Source: Pseudocitrobacter vendiensis (GTDB lineage Bacteria > Pseudomonadota > Gammaproteobacteria > Enterobacterales > Enterobacteriaceae). From it: a stretch of DNA of 64,000 bases. Of this stretch, positions 29,459 to 41,126 are shown in pieces. The notes under the pieces are model-generated. The model was not told the DNA's origin. It searched no databases and was given only the letters and a program-made list of their open reading frames with translations. The stretch lies in NCBI RefSeq assembly GCF_943590815.1, contig NZ_CALSBS010000003.1, positions 124,001 to 188,000 on the forward strand. The letters are read 5' to 3'. The translations under genes were made by a program, and so were the position numbers. The stretch's first letter is position 1. Each line of letters starts with the position of its first letter.

Positions 29459-31018
29459 TTAATGAGTGGTCAGCCAGCTATCCACTTTTGAGCGAATTTG
29501 CCCGACTTTGACACCATAAATGACCTGAACTTCATGTTGATTCCTGACGATACCGTTAGCCCCCGTACTTTTTAAAACGGCATCGTTCACTTTTTCCATA
29601 TCGTGAACCGCTACGCGTAAACGGGTGAAACAGTTGTCGACGGAAATAATGTTTTCTCGTCCACCGAGCCCGGTAATAATATCGTCAGTGATATCCTGTT
29701 TTTTATCGGTTTTCTGCCGATAGTCTTCTTTGCTATACAAACGAACGCCTTCGTCATCTTCCCGACCTGGCGTTTTAAGATTAAGTTTCACAACCAGCGT
29801 GCGGAATATTACGTAATACGCGGCAAACTGACCGATACCAATAAGCACATAGCCCGGCCAGCGCGTCAGTGAAGCGGGAAGGGGCAGGTTGTAAATCAGA
29901 AATTCAATCAAGCCTGACGCTCCCCACGGACGGACAGTGAAGATATCGCAAAGCGCCTGTGAAGCAGCCGTCAGGGTCGCATGAATGAACCACAGCAGCG
30001 GTGAAATAAATAAAAAGGTAAATTCAATAGGCTCGGTGATCCCGGTCAGAATAGAGGTGATAATCGCGGGAAGCAGAATCGCTTTTGCCAGCGTTTTCTT
30101 TTCGGGCGTAGCCGTGTGGTAGAACGCCAGCGCGGCGCCTGACAGGCCGAACATGGTTGTCATCCCTTGCTGCGCGAATCTTAGCGCCTCGTTCATCACT
30201 GGGGTGAGATCAGGGTGACGCATATAAGCCAGGAAAATAGCCTGTGTACCAGACACGACCTGACCATCGACGCTGATGGTGCCGCCAATTTGTGTCAACT
30301 GGAACGGAGACCAGACGAAATGATGCAAACCGGTTGGGATCAGGAATTTTTCAAAGAAACCATACACAAAGACGCCTGCGATACCGGCATTTTTCATAAA
30401 CCCGGTTAACGCTGAGATGCCATGGGTCATGAACGGCCAAATCCATGTGAAAGCGATGGCGTATAAAATGATAACCGGCGTCATGGCGATAAGCGTAAGC
30501 TTCGCGCCGCCATACATGGATAACGCACCCGGTAATTCGATTTCTGAAACTTTATTATGCACCCAGGCAATGGTACAGCCCAGAATAATACCCAGGAATA
30601 CACCCATATCGACGACGACAAAACCTAATATCTGCGTCTGACCGGTACCATAGTATTCACCGTTAATTTTCTCGGCGATGGTGTTGGTATATTCAAGCCA
30701 GGAATGGTTGGCACCCAGGAACATAATAAAACACATTACGGAAACCAGCGCGACTTCCGTTTTTTTATCGCGGGCTAAACCGTAGCTTATCCCCACGCAA
30801 AATAACAGGCCGAGATTACCAAATAGCGGCCAAAAGGTATCACCGAGAAGTTGCCCCAGTTGATGTAAGAAACCTGTTTCAGAAACAATATTCGGATTGG
30901 TAAGGACAGAGCTTAGAGCAAGGATTAAGCCGATGACAGGCAAGAACAATACTGCGCCGATCATCGCTCTGGAGAACTTTTGCATATTCTCCAGCATACG
31001 TTGACGTATTGCAGACAT
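29459..31018 (-). CDS. PTS EIIBC permease, glucoside type
   Basis: A 519-residue fused PTS permease. The IIC domain (about residues 1-390) has roughly ten membrane segments and the typical FEKFLIPTGLHHFVWSPF and GITEPIEFTFLF motifs of the glucose/maltose/alpha-glucoside group. The IIB domain follows, with the phosphorylated Cys463 in VDNCFTRLR. No IIA domain is attached, so the cell's Crr (EIIA-Glc) is the likely phosphate donor, as for GlvC and MalX. It is the first gene of the operon with the GH4 enzyme. The substrate may be maltose, a sucrose isomer or a similar glucoside. Confidence 0.87.
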   Translation of the reverse strand: MSAIRQRMLENMQKFSRAMIGAVLFLPVIGLILALSSVLTNPNIVSETGFLHQLGQLLGDTFWPLFGNLGLLFCVGISYGLARDKKTEVALVSVMCFIMFLGANHSWLEYTNTIAEKINGEYYGTGQTQILGFVVVDMGVFLGIILGCTIAWVHNKVSEIELPGALSMYGGAKLTLIAMTPVIILYAIAFTWIWPFMTHGISALTGFMKNAGIAGVFVYGFFEKFLIPTGLHHFVWSPFQLTQIGGTISVDGQVVSGTQAIFLAYMRHPDLTPVMNEALRFAQQGMTTMFGLSGAALAFYHTATPEKKTLAKAILLPAIITSILTGITEPIEFTFLFISPLLWFIHATLTAASQALCDIFTVRPWGASGLIEFLIYNLPLPASLTRWPGYVLIGIGQFAAYYVIFRTLVVKLNLKTPGREDDEGVRLYSKEDYRQKTDKKQDITDDIITGLGGRENIISVDNCFTRLRVAVHDMEKVNDAVLKSTGANGIVRNQHEVQVIYGVKVGQIRSKVDSWLTTH

Positions 31019-31178
31019 AAATATTCCTTGAAGTTCAATTCACTATTTAGAATGTGAGTTTTTATTATAAAAATAACTTCCAGCGAAATAGTTATATCAG
31101 GCTTATTAATTGTGTGAAACCTGTTGCAGGAAATAGGTACAAAGCATCACAAAATGCACACAGGTTTCAGAATGGAAA

Positions 31179-31204
31179 CGCCCCGAACAATAGCGTTCGG
31201 GGCG
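31179..31204. terminator. Hairpin between PTS operon and yicH
   Basis: CGCCCCGAAC-AATAGC-GTTCGGGGCG, a perfect 10-bp stem directly after the yicH stop codon. The T-tract is weak on both sides. Confidence 0.6.
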
Positions 31205-31209
31205 GAATT

Positions 31210-32889
31210 TTATTGGGTTATCTCACCATTGCGCAGGGTCTGTGTCACCTGCTCCTTCGCCATATTCACCGCGCTCAGTTGCCCATTTACCGTTGGCTTG
31301 AGCGGCGTGTCAGCCTGCACCGCGCCAGTGGCGGTGAGCTGAAGGTTACCGTCGCCACTGATGGGGAGCGCAGGCCATCCCCAGGCCTGCAACGTATTCA
31401 GCGGCACGCCGCGTGCGTCGAGGCTGACGTTCACCTGCCGTTGCGGCAACTGAGATACCGTGGCGGTGGCTTTGAGCATGCCTTTCTCTGTGTACGCCGC
31501 AAGTTCGCTGATATTGACCGTCGAGGCGTTTGCTGACAGCGCGAGGCTCGGTCGATTAACGTCTACGCGATTAAACGTCGCCGCCGCCGCATTGAGTTGC
31601 GCATTTCCGCCCCATACGCCCCACAGGCGATTCTTCACCAGTTGCAGGTTGGTGGCGCTGCCTTCCAGCGCCGTGATCTGCCACGGGAAAGCCGGGTCGA
31701 TATCGATAACCAGATTGCGGCTGGCGGTAAATTTCTTCAGGGTGACGCTGTTGAGCCACTCCGGCAACGCGTCCATCCACAACTGTTTCCAGTTATTGGG
31801 TAACGTGTATTCAAGGCCCACAATCGACGCATCATCCAGCGTCAGCGCCTGTCCGTTGCGCAACCAGAAACCGGACGTTCTAACCGTGCTGCCTTCCCAA
31901 CGGGTAGTAAACTGGCGCAGGGCGATGCCCTGGTCTGAGAGCTCGCCGTTGAAAATGGGGTCCAGCAGATGTAACGAGCCGTAGATAAACTCACTGGCGT
32001 TCAGAGTGATTTTGCCGTCCGTACTTTGCCATCCGCCCTGTGTTAGGGTCAGGTTGCGCACATTCATATCGAGATCGGTTACCGCCCAGTCCGGGCCCTG
32101 TAAACGGGCATCCACGACCTCAAGGCGGCCAATTTGCAGCGACGGAACGGTGCTGAGTGGGGCGAAGAAATCGATCAACGTTTTGTCGCTTTGCAGACGT
32201 ATATCGTTCAGGCGCAGATTATCCACCACCCAACTTCCGTCGGCGTTGCGGCGGGCATTTCCGGCCAGTGAGCCGCGCGCGACCTCCGCGCCAAGGCTGG
32301 TGAGCGTCACAATACCGTTATCAATATCCCCTTCAATCACCGCGTTGCTGGTGGGTACGCCATTGAGCGTCAGGGAACCGGCATTCACCTGCAAATGCGT
32401 TTTCTTGCCCAGCACGTTACCTGCTTGCGGGGTCCATGGCGCAATGCTGCCGTTAACCCGTTGTGCACTCAATTCCCAGCCGGTTTCCGGGCTGTTGAAA
32501 GCCATATTGCTGAGCTGCAGCCGATCGGCGGCAAAGGGAAGCGGCGCGTTAGACGGCGAGAGATTTAACGTACCGTCTTGCAGCAGGATAGTGTCAACGT
32601 GCAGCGGGTCGGTCACCTGGCGGGTGCTCAGGCCGATGTCGACAGCTTTAGCGACCAGCGTCGCGGGTTTACCATCGCGCCCGAAGGTCACATTCCTGAA
32701 CAAGATATGGGAAGGTGATGAGAAACGGTGATCCATCGCATCGAACGTCACCTGATAATCGGTGTTTTCCGTCAGCCACTGACTGACTTCGCGCGCGCCC
32801 CAGCGGGTTTGCAGCAGGAAGTAGAAGGCGAGAATAACCAGCAGCAGTGCGACGAGGAGCCAGAGAATCAGCTTTCCAATAAATTTCAT
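31210..32889 (-). CDS. yicH: AsmA-family protein YicH
   Basis: A 559-residue AsmA-like protein with one N-terminal membrane helix (FIGKLILWLLVALLLVILAF) and a long periplasmic part. The ATG at 32889 matches the E. coli start (MKFIGKL). The segments MDHRFSSPSH, PSLQIGRLEVVDARLQGPDW and NASEFIYGSLHLLDPI in turn are well conserved. AsmA-like proteins are thought to help move lipids between membranes. The C-terminus ends ten or so residues earlier than in E. coli. The gene lies in the same position as in E. coli, after xanP. Confidence 0.93.
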   Translation of the reverse strand: MKFIGKLILWLLVALLLVILAFYFLLQTRWGAREVSQWLTENTDYQVTFDAMDHRFSSPSHILFRNVTFGRDGKPATLVAKAVDIGLSTRQVTDPLHVDTILLQDGTLNLSPSNAPLPFAADRLQLSNMAFNSPETGWELSAQRVNGSIAPWTPQAGNVLGKKTHLQVNAGSLTLNGVPTSNAVIEGDIDNGIVTLTSLGAEVARGSLAGNARRNADGSWVVDNLRLNDIRLQSDKTLIDFFAPLSTVPSLQIGRLEVVDARLQGPDWAVTDLDMNVRNLTLTQGGWQSTDGKITLNASEFIYGSLHLLDPIFNGELSDQGIALRQFTTRWEGSTVRTSGFWLRNGQALTLDDASIVGLEYTLPNNWKQLWMDALPEWLNSVTLKKFTASRNLVIDIDPAFPWQITALEGSATNLQLVKNRLWGVWGGNAQLNAAAATFNRVDVNRPSLALSANASTVNISELAAYTEKGMLKATATVSQLPQRQVNVSLDARGVPLNTLQAWGWPALPISGDGNLQLTATGAVQADTPLKPTVNGQLSAVNMAKEQVTQTLRNGEITQ

Positions 32890-32991
32890 GATCTTCCATC
32901 CTGAGAAGGGCACATAAGGCAGTTATGCACGAATTATGCGCAATGCTCAAGGCGAGAAGGGTGAAATTCGGTGTCAGCGTGCGGGGATGAT

Positions 32992-33017
32992 GCCGGATGA
33001 CGTCGCCGCCATCCGGC
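32992..33017. repeat. REP element between xanP and yicH
   Basis: GCCGGATGACGTCGCCGCCATCCGGC, an imperfect palindrome with the GCCGGATG/CATCCGGC arms of enterobacterial REP (PU) sequences. It lies 9 bp after the xanP stop. Confidence 0.85.
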
Positions 33018-33025
33018 AAGGCGGA

Positions 33026-34417
33026 TTACTCTTTCTCTGGCGGGAAGACCAGATTCAGAACAATCGCGGTGATACCGCCAGCAGCGATACCGGATGAGAG
33101 CAGGTTTTTCAGCCAGTCCGGCGCGAACTGGAGGATCTGCGGCTGCTGGGAAACACCGAGGCCGATAGCCAGTGAAAGGGCGATAATCAGGATTGCGCGG
33201 CGGTTCAGCGGTTCCCGGGAGACAATACGCACGCCGGACGCGGCGATGGTGCCGAACATCACCAGCGTTGCGCCACCCAGAACCGGCTCAGGGATGTGTT
33301 GTACAAAACCACTTACCGCCGGGAACAGACCAAGGACAATCAGCATCAATGCCACCACAAAACCAACGTAACGGCTGGCAACGCCGGTGAGCTGAATTAC
33401 ACCGTTGTTCTGGCCGAAGCAGGAGTTCGGGAAGGTGTTGAATACCGCAGAGACAAACGAGTTCAGGCCGTTGGCCAGCACGCCGCCTTTCAAACGTTTC
33501 ATGTAAACCGGGCCGGAGACCGGTTGTTCAGAGACGTCAGATGTTGCCGTAATATCACCAATCGTTTCCAGTGAGGTGATCATAAACACCAGCATCAGCG
33601 GCAGCAGCAGGTTCCAGTCGATGCCCAGACCATAGTACAGCGGGGTTGGGATCATCAGCAGGTCGGTATTGGTTGGCGCGGTGTTTTCCGGCAGCATACC
33701 GAGGAACCAGGCCATCAGATATCCCGCCGCCATGGCGATCACCAACGATGCAATGCGCAGGTACGGGTTGCGCTGGCGGTTAAGCAGGATAATCAGGACC
33801 AGCACGATACCCGCCAGCAGCAGATTTTTCGGCGCGCCGAAGGTGTTGTTGCTCATTGCCGCATAACCACCGCCAATAGATGTCAGGCCAACCTGAATCA
33901 ACGACAACCCGATTATCATCACCACCACACCGGAAACCAGCGGGGTGATAATGCGCCGCGCCAGGTGCAACACGCGCGACAGCACCATCTCTGTACAACT
34001 CGCCAGCATCAGCGTGCCAAACAGCGCCGCCATCATCGTCGGCACATCGGCACCACCGGTTTTCAGCGCGGTGCCGCCCATAATCAGCGGTGCCACAAAG
34101 TTGAAGCTGGTGCCCTGAATCGACAGCAATCCGGAACCCACCGGGCCCCAGGCTTTAATCTGGATAATGGACGCCACACCGGATGCGAACAGCGACATGC
34201 TGATAATGTGCTGAGTATCGGCCGCCGGCAGACCCAGTGCCTGACAAATCAGCAGGGCTGGGGTGATCACGGCGACAAACATAGCCAGCAGGTGTTGCAG
34301 GGCGGCAAAAAGCGTTTGTGGCAGCGGCGGACGGTCTTCTAAGCGGTAAATCAATTCGCTGTTTTGAGTATGCGCAACCGGTTGCGCATTTTCTGACTCA
34401 AGGGTGTTGGCGGACAT
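33026..34417 (-). CDS. xanP: Xanthine permease XanP
   Basis: A 463-residue proton-xanthine symporter of the NAT/NCS2 family, almost identical to E. coli XanP in length and sequence. The ATG at 34417 ([20 protein letters not shown]) matches the E. coli start; an upstream ATG would add five residues. The signature [14 protein letters not shown] with the conserved Gln-Asn pair, [14 protein letters not shown] and the substrate region [13 protein letters not shown] are present. About 12 to 14 membrane segments are seen. Confidence 0.96.
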   Translation of the reverse strand: MSANTLESENAQPVAHTQNSELIYRLEDRPPLPQTLFAALQHLLAMFVAVITPALLICQALGLPAADTQHIISMSLFASGVASIIQIKAWGPVGSGLLSIQGTSFNFVAPLIMGGTALKTGGADVPTMMAALFGTLMLASCTEMVLSRVLHLARRIITPLVSGVVVMIIGLSLIQVGLTSIGGGYAAMSNNTFGAPKNLLLAGIVLVLIILLNRQRNPYLRIASLVIAMAAGYLMAWFLGMLPENTAPTNTDLLMIPTPLYYGLGIDWNLLLPLMLVFMITSLETIGDITATSDVSEQPVSGPVYMKRLKGGVLANGLNSFVSAVFNTFPNSCFGQNNGVIQLTGVASRYVGFVVALMLIVLGLFPAVSGFVQHIPEPVLGGATLVMFGTIAASGVRIVSREPLNRRAILIIALSLAIGLGVSQQPQILQFAPDWLKNLLSSGIAAGGITAIVLNLVFPPEKE

Positions 34418-34689
34418 CAGAGGCAATCTCATGGTGGAAAAGTGGCGATTTTATCGGACTGGCGAGCAAAAGCAAACGGTTGCTTTGTGATGGCGTTAAA
34501 AATTTCCCGGACTTTAATTTTTATCAATTATTCAGCATATAAATGGTTTGTCACAGTGATTACGCTTTTACTGTTATTTTTGCGCATTTATTGATTACAA
34601 TCTGTTCCCTGATCTTACGAAGAGATCTCAACGACACAGGAAATACGTCGCGTATGAATGAATCATGCGTCTGGTAAGGAGCTTTAAAT
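34418..34689. promoter_or_regulatory. xanP-gltS divergent promoter region
   Basis: A 270-bp AT-rich divergent region. A good ribosome site (GGTAAGGAGC) precedes gltS. No specific operator could be named. Confidence 0.5.
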
Positions 34690-35892
34690 ATGTTTCATCT
34701 CGATACGTTATCTACGCTGGTCGCGGCGACAATGGTGCTGCTGTTGGGGCGCAAACTGGTTCACTCTGTTCCCTTCTTTAAAAAATATACCATTCCCGAA
34801 CCGGTCGCCGGTGGGCTGCTGGTGGCGCTGGCATTGTTGGTGCTGAAAAAAAGCATGGGCTGGGAAATTGACTTCGATATGAGTCTGAAAGACCCGCTGA
34901 TGCTGGCCTTCTTCGCCACGATTGGTTTGAACGCCAACCTCGCCAGTCTGCGCGCGGGCGGCAAAGTATTAGGTACCTTTCTGATTGTCGTGGTGGGGCT
35001 GCTGCTGATGCAGAACGCCATTGGCATTGGCATGGCAAAAATGCTGGGGCTGGACCCATTAATGGGCCTGCTGGCAGGTTCGATTACCCTCTCTGGCGGC
35101 CACGGCACCGGGGCGGCGTGGGGTAAACTCTTTACCGAACGCTACGGTTTTACCAGCGCAACGGAAGTTGCGATGGCCTGCGCAACGTTTGGCCTGGTGC
35201 TGGGCGGCCTGATTGGCGGACCAGTAGCGCGTTACCTGGTCAAACACTCCTCCTCACCGGACGGTACGCCGGACGATCAGGAAGTGCCGACGGCGTTTGA
35301 AAAACCGGATGTTGGGCGCGTCATCACTTCTTTGGTGTTAATCGAATCGATTGCTCTTATTGCTATCTGCTTAACGGTAGGGAAGGCGGTTGCGCAACTT
35401 CTGTTGGGCACAATGTTTGAATTGCCGACCTTTGTCTGCGTACTGTTTATTGGCGTACTTCTTAGCAATGGCCTGGCGTTGATCGGTTTTTATCGCGTAT
35501 TTGACAGGGCAGTATCCATCCTCGGCAACGTATGTCTGTCGTTATTCCTGGCAATGGCGTTAATGAGTCTTAAGCTTTGGGAACTGGCGTCTTTAGCCTT
35601 ACCGATGCTGGCAATTCTGGGCGTGCAGGCTATCTCTATGGCGTTGTACGCCATTTTCGTCACGTACCGAATGATGGGCAAAAACTACGATGCGGCGGTG
35701 CTGGCGGCGGGCCACTGCGGGTTTGGCCTTGGTGCGACCCCTACGGCGATTGCGAATATGCAGGCGATTACCGAGCGTTTCGGCCCATCGCATACGGCGT
35801 TTCTGGTGGTGCCGATGGTGGGCGCGTTCTTCCTCGATATCGTTAATGCGCTGGTGATTAAGCTCTATTTGATGTTGCCGATGTTTGGCTAA
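34690..35892 (+). CDS. gltS: Sodium/glutamate symporter GltS
   Basis: A 400-residue sodium-dependent glutamate carrier of the ESS family with two inverted halves. Each half carries a GGxGxx re-entrant loop: SGGHGTGAAWG and GHCGFGLGATPTA. About ten to twelve membrane segments are visible. The length fits E. coli GltS (401). In E. coli gltS is next to recG; here 10.5 kb of glp, sbp and tpiA genes lie between them. Confidence 0.96.
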   Translation: MFHLDTLSTLVAATMVLLLGRKLVHSVPFFKKYTIPEPVAGGLLVALALLVLKKSMGWEIDFDMSLKDPLMLAFFATIGLNANLASLRAGGKVLGTFLIVVVGLLLMQNAIGIGMAKMLGLDPLMGLLAGSITLSGGHGTGAAWGKLFTERYGFTSATEVAMACATFGLVLGGLIGGPVARYLVKHSSSPDGTPDDQEVPTAFEKPDVGRVITSLVLIESIALIAICLTVGKAVAQLLLGTMFELPTFVCVLFIGVLLSNGLALIGFYRVFDRAVSILGNVCLSLFLAMALMSLKLWELASLALPMLAILGVQAISMALYAIFVTYRMMGKNYDAAVLAAGHCGFGLGATPTAIANMQAITERFGPSHTAFLVVPMVGAFFLDIVNALVIKLYLMLPMFG

Positions 35893-35912
35893 TCAGTGTG
35901 AGGAATGTGGCA

Positions 35913-35979
35913 GGGGCGCTTCGCTTGCCCGCCCTACAAAGAATTGCGATCGATGTAGGGCGGGCAAGCGAAGCGCCCC
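35913..35979. repeat. 26-bp perfect inverted repeat between gltS and glpK
   Basis: Two 26-nt arms (35913-35938 and 35954-35979, beginning GGGGCGCTTCGCTTGCCCG) are exact reverse complements around a 15-nt spacer. It lies between the convergent gltS and glpK genes, can act as a terminator for both, and looks like a REP-type interspersed element. It is also exactly at one junction of the rearranged block. Confidence 0.9.
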
Positions 35980-35991
35980 CGCCAACGTTTT

Positions 35992-37521
<1,530 letters not shown>

Positions 37522-38370
37522 TTACAGCGAAGCATTGTGTTGAGCGCTACCGGAGGTGGTTTCTTTCTCTTCAACCACACAGGTATCACACGGCAAATGG
37601 CGGCCAATCAGTTTGCGATAGCTGAATGCACCCAGCGCCGCGCCCACCACGGGTGCGAACATCGGCACCACGAAATAAGGAATGTCTTTGCCACCGGTGA
37701 AGGCGACATCGCCCCAGCCTGCCAGCCAGGCGAAGGTTTTTGGTCCAATATCACGCGCTGGGTTCATCGCAAAGCCGGTCAGCGGCCCCATCGATGCGCC
37801 GATAACCGCGATTAGCAGGCCAATCAGCAGCGGTGCCAATGGCCCGCGTGGAATGCCGTTGCCATCGTCGCCCAGCGCCATGATCACGCCCATCAGAATA
37901 GCGGTTATCACCATTTCTACCGCGAAGGCCTGCACAAAATTGATATGTGGGTTCGGGTAAGTGGAGAATATTCCAGCAAGATCAAGACTTTCTACGCTAC
38001 CACGCACCATATGATGGGTTAATTCGTAGTCGTAGAAAAGATTGTAGTAAAGCCCGTAAACCAACGCCGCTGCGCAAAACGCGCCGGCAAACTGCGAAAG
38101 AATGAAAGGGACCACTTTACGGCGATCGAAACAGGCGAACAGCCACAGCGCAACGGTGACAGCCGGGTTAAGATGTGCGCCGGAAACCCCTGCGGTCAGG
38201 TAGATGGCCATCGCCACGCCCAGACCCCAGATGATACTGATTTCCCACTGGCCAAAGCTGGCCCCTGCGACTTTTAATGCCGCAACACATCCTACGCCGA
38301 AAAAGATCAACAGCCCGGTACCAAGAAACTCTGCAATGCACTGGCCTTTTAGGGTTGAAGTTTGGCTCAT
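37522..38370 (-). CDS. glpF: Glycerol facilitator GlpF
   Basis: A 282-residue aquaglyceroporin with six membrane helices and two NPA boxes in its usual forms: SGAHLNPAVTVAL and GFAMNPARDIGPK. It lets glycerol diffuse into the cell, where GlpK traps it. The gene is first in the glpFK operon and diverges from zapB. Confidence 0.97.
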   Translation of the reverse strand: MSQTSTLKGQCIAEFLGTGLLIFFGVGCVAALKVAGASFGQWEISIIWGLGVAMAIYLTAGVSGAHLNPAVTVALWLFACFDRRKVVPFILSQFAGAFCAAALVYGLYYNLFYDYELTHHMVRGSVESLDLAGIFSTYPNPHINFVQAFAVEMVITAILMGVIMALGDDGNGIPRGPLAPLLIGLLIAVIGASMGPLTGFAMNPARDIGPKTFAWLAGWGDVAFTGGKDIPYFVVPMFAPVVGAALGAFSYRKLIGRHLPCDTCVVEEKETTSGSAQHNASL

Positions 38371-39034
<664 letters not shown>

Positions 39035-39049
39035 TCTTCCAGTAAGTTC

Positions 39050-39084
39050 GCTGCCTTCATCGGGCGTTATGCCAGGAAGGCAGC
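39050..39084. terminator. Hairpin after zapB
   Basis: GCTGCCTT and AAGGCAGC form an 8-bp stem around a loop of about 19 nt, 16 bp after the zapB stop. It lacks a strong T-tract. Confidence 0.45.
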
Positions 39085-39214
39085 GACTTCTCTCCGCGTT
39101 ATTTCCCCGCTGTATATTTCAAAATCACATAATCAATCTGTTTTTATTCTTTAATGTTCGATTTGCTTTCTGGCACGCTAGCCTCATCAACGACACAACA
39201 TAAGAGAGCGGGCG

Positions 39215-40204
39215 ATGAACAAGTGGGGCGTGGGTTTAACGCTTTTGCTGGCTTCCACCAGCGTACTGGCTAAGGATATTCAATTACTTAACGTTTCTTA
39301 CGATCCGACGCGCGAACTGTACGATCAGTACAATAAAGCTTTCAGCGCGCACTGGAAAAAAGAGACGGGTGATAACGTGGTGATTCGTCAGTCGCATGGC
39401 GGCTCCGGTAAACAAGCGACGTCGGTGATTAACGGTATTGAGGCCGATGTGGTGACGCTGGCGCTGGCCTATGACGTTGATGCGATTGCTGAGCGTGGCC
39501 GCATCGATAAAAACTGGATTAAACGTCTGCCGGATAACTCCGCGCCGTACACGTCGACCATCGTTTTCCTGGTGCGTAAAGGCAACCCAAAACAGATTCA
39601 TGACTGGAACGACCTGGTAAAACCGGGTGTGTCTGTCATCACGCCTAACCCGAAAAGCTCCGGCGGCGCTCGCTGGAACTACCTTGCTGCATGGGGTTAT
39701 GCGCTGCACCACAATAATGGTGACCAGGCCAAAGCTCAGGATTTCGTGAAATCGCTGTTTAAAAACGTTGAAGTGCTTGATTCTGGCGCACGTGGCGCAA
39801 CTAACACCTTCGTTGAACGCGGCATTGGCGATGTGCTGATTGCCTGGGAGAACGAAGCGCTGCTGGCGACAAATGAGCTGGGTAAAGATAAATTTGAAAT
39901 CGTCACGCCGAGCGAGTCGATTCTGGCAGAGCCAACCGTTTCTGTAGTCGACAAAGTGGTTGATAAAAAAGGCACTAAAGAAGTCGCTGAAGCCTATCTG
40001 AAGTACCTGTACTCGCCAGAAGGCCAGGAGATTGCGGCGAAGAACTTCTATCGCCCACGTGACCCGGAAGTGGCGAAGAAGTATGAAAGCGCGTTCCCGA
40101 AACTGAAACTGTTCACTATCGATGAAGAGTTTGGTGGTTGGGCGAAAGCGCAGCAGACGCACTTTTCTAACGGCGGTACGTTCGATCAAATCAGCAAACG
40201 TTAA
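39215..40204 (+). CDS. sbp: Periplasmic sulfate-binding protein Sbp
   Basis: A 329-residue solute-binding protein for sulfate (and thiosulfate), serving the CysAWU transporter. The signal peptide ([19 protein letters not shown]) is clear. The mature protein starts [17 protein letters not shown] and has the anion-binding loops [13 protein letters not shown] and [18 protein letters not shown]. It is normally controlled by CysB. It follows zapB here, whereas in E. coli pfkA precedes it. Confidence 0.97.
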   Translation: MNKWGVGLTLLLASTSVLAKDIQLLNVSYDPTRELYDQYNKAFSAHWKKETGDNVVIRQSHGGSGKQATSVINGIEADVVTLALAYDVDAIAERGRIDKNWIKRLPDNSAPYTSTIVFLVRKGNPKQIHDWNDLVKPGVSVITPNPKSSGGARWNYLAAWGYALHHNNGDQAKAQDFVKSLFKNVEVLDSGARGATNTFVERGIGDVLIAWENEALLATNELGKDKFEIVTPSESILAEPTVSVVDKVVDKKGTKEVAEAYLKYLYSPEGQEIAAKNFYRPRDPEVAKKYESAFPKLKLFTIDEEFGGWAKAQQTHFSNGGTFDQISKR

Positions 40205-40221
40205 TCACGCATGAACCACGT

Positions 40222-40248
40222 AGCCCGGTAATGTTACCGGGCTTTTTT
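40222..40248 (+). terminator. Terminator after sbp
   Basis: AGCCCGGTAA-TG-TTACCGGGCT hairpin followed by T residues. Confidence 0.9.
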
Positions 40249-40303
40249 ATTTGTCATGATTATGCGGTACCCTTGCCAGTCATCGAATTACAGGGAACGC
40301 ACA

Positions 40304-41053
40304 ATGAAAAAAGCTGGCTATCTTATTCTGGCGATGATCGTCATTGCTCTTGTGGCGGGCGCAGGCTACTGGAAGTGGGCCGGAAACCCGAACGCGCTGC
40401 GCACCATCGTCTTCGAACAGTGCCTTCCAAATCAACTGCAACACCAGAATCCCGCGCCATGCGCCGATGTGAAACCGGATGCCGGATACGTGGTTTTCAA
40501 GGACCGTAACGGCCCGCTGCAATATCTTCTGATGCCCACTTTTCGTATCAACGGTACTGAAAGCCCGATGCTGCTGGAGCCTTATACGCCGAATTTCTTC
40601 TGGCTGGCCTGGCAGGCGCGCAGCTTTATGAGCCAGAAATATGGCAAAGAGATCCCGGATAGCGCCGTGTCGCTGGCGATCAATTCACGCACTGGGCGTA
40701 CGCAAAATCACTTCCACATTCACATCTCCTGCCTGCGCACAGACGTGCGCCATCAACTGGATATGAATATGGCAAAAATCAGCACCCGCTGGTTGCCGCT
40801 GCCGGGTGGTCTGCGTGGGAATGAGTATCTGGCGCGCCGTGTCACCGAAAGCGAAATGGTGAAAAGCAGCCCGTTTATGATGCTGGCGGAAGAGGTGCCT
40901 GACGCGCGCGACCATATGGGAAGCTACGCGCTGGCGATGGTTCGCTTAAGTGATGAAAGCTTTGTCCTGCTGGCAACGCAGCGTAATTTACTGGCGCTGA
41001 ACCGCGCGTCGGCTGAGGAAATTCAGGATCATCAATGTGATATTCTGAAGTAA
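40304..41053 (+). CDS. cdh: CDP-diacylglycerol pyrophosphatase Cdh
   Basis: A 249-residue membrane-anchored enzyme that hydrolyses CDP-diacylglycerol to phosphatidate and CMP. The ATG at 40304 gives one N-terminal membrane helix ([20 protein letters not shown]). The HIT-like catalytic triad is visible in [11 protein letters not shown]. The [13 protein letters not shown] region is typical. It follows the sbp terminator, as in E. coli. Confidence 0.94.
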   Translation: MKKAGYLILAMIVIALVAGAGYWKWAGNPNALRTIVFEQCLPNQLQHQNPAPCADVKPDAGYVVFKDRNGPLQYLLMPTFRINGTESPMLLEPYTPNFFWLAWQARSFMSQKYGKEIPDSAVSLAINSRTGRTQNHFHIHISCLRTDVRHQLDMNMAKISTRWLPLPGGLRGNEYLARRVTESEMVKSSPFMMLAEEVPDARDHMGSYALAMVRLSDESFVLLATQRNLLALNRASAEEIQDHQCDILK

Positions 41054-41126
41054 CCTTACCCGTTCTGGCGTTTACCTGACTTGTCTGTCGTCGTATTCTT
41101 GCTGAAAAAAACGACAGGAGTCAGGT

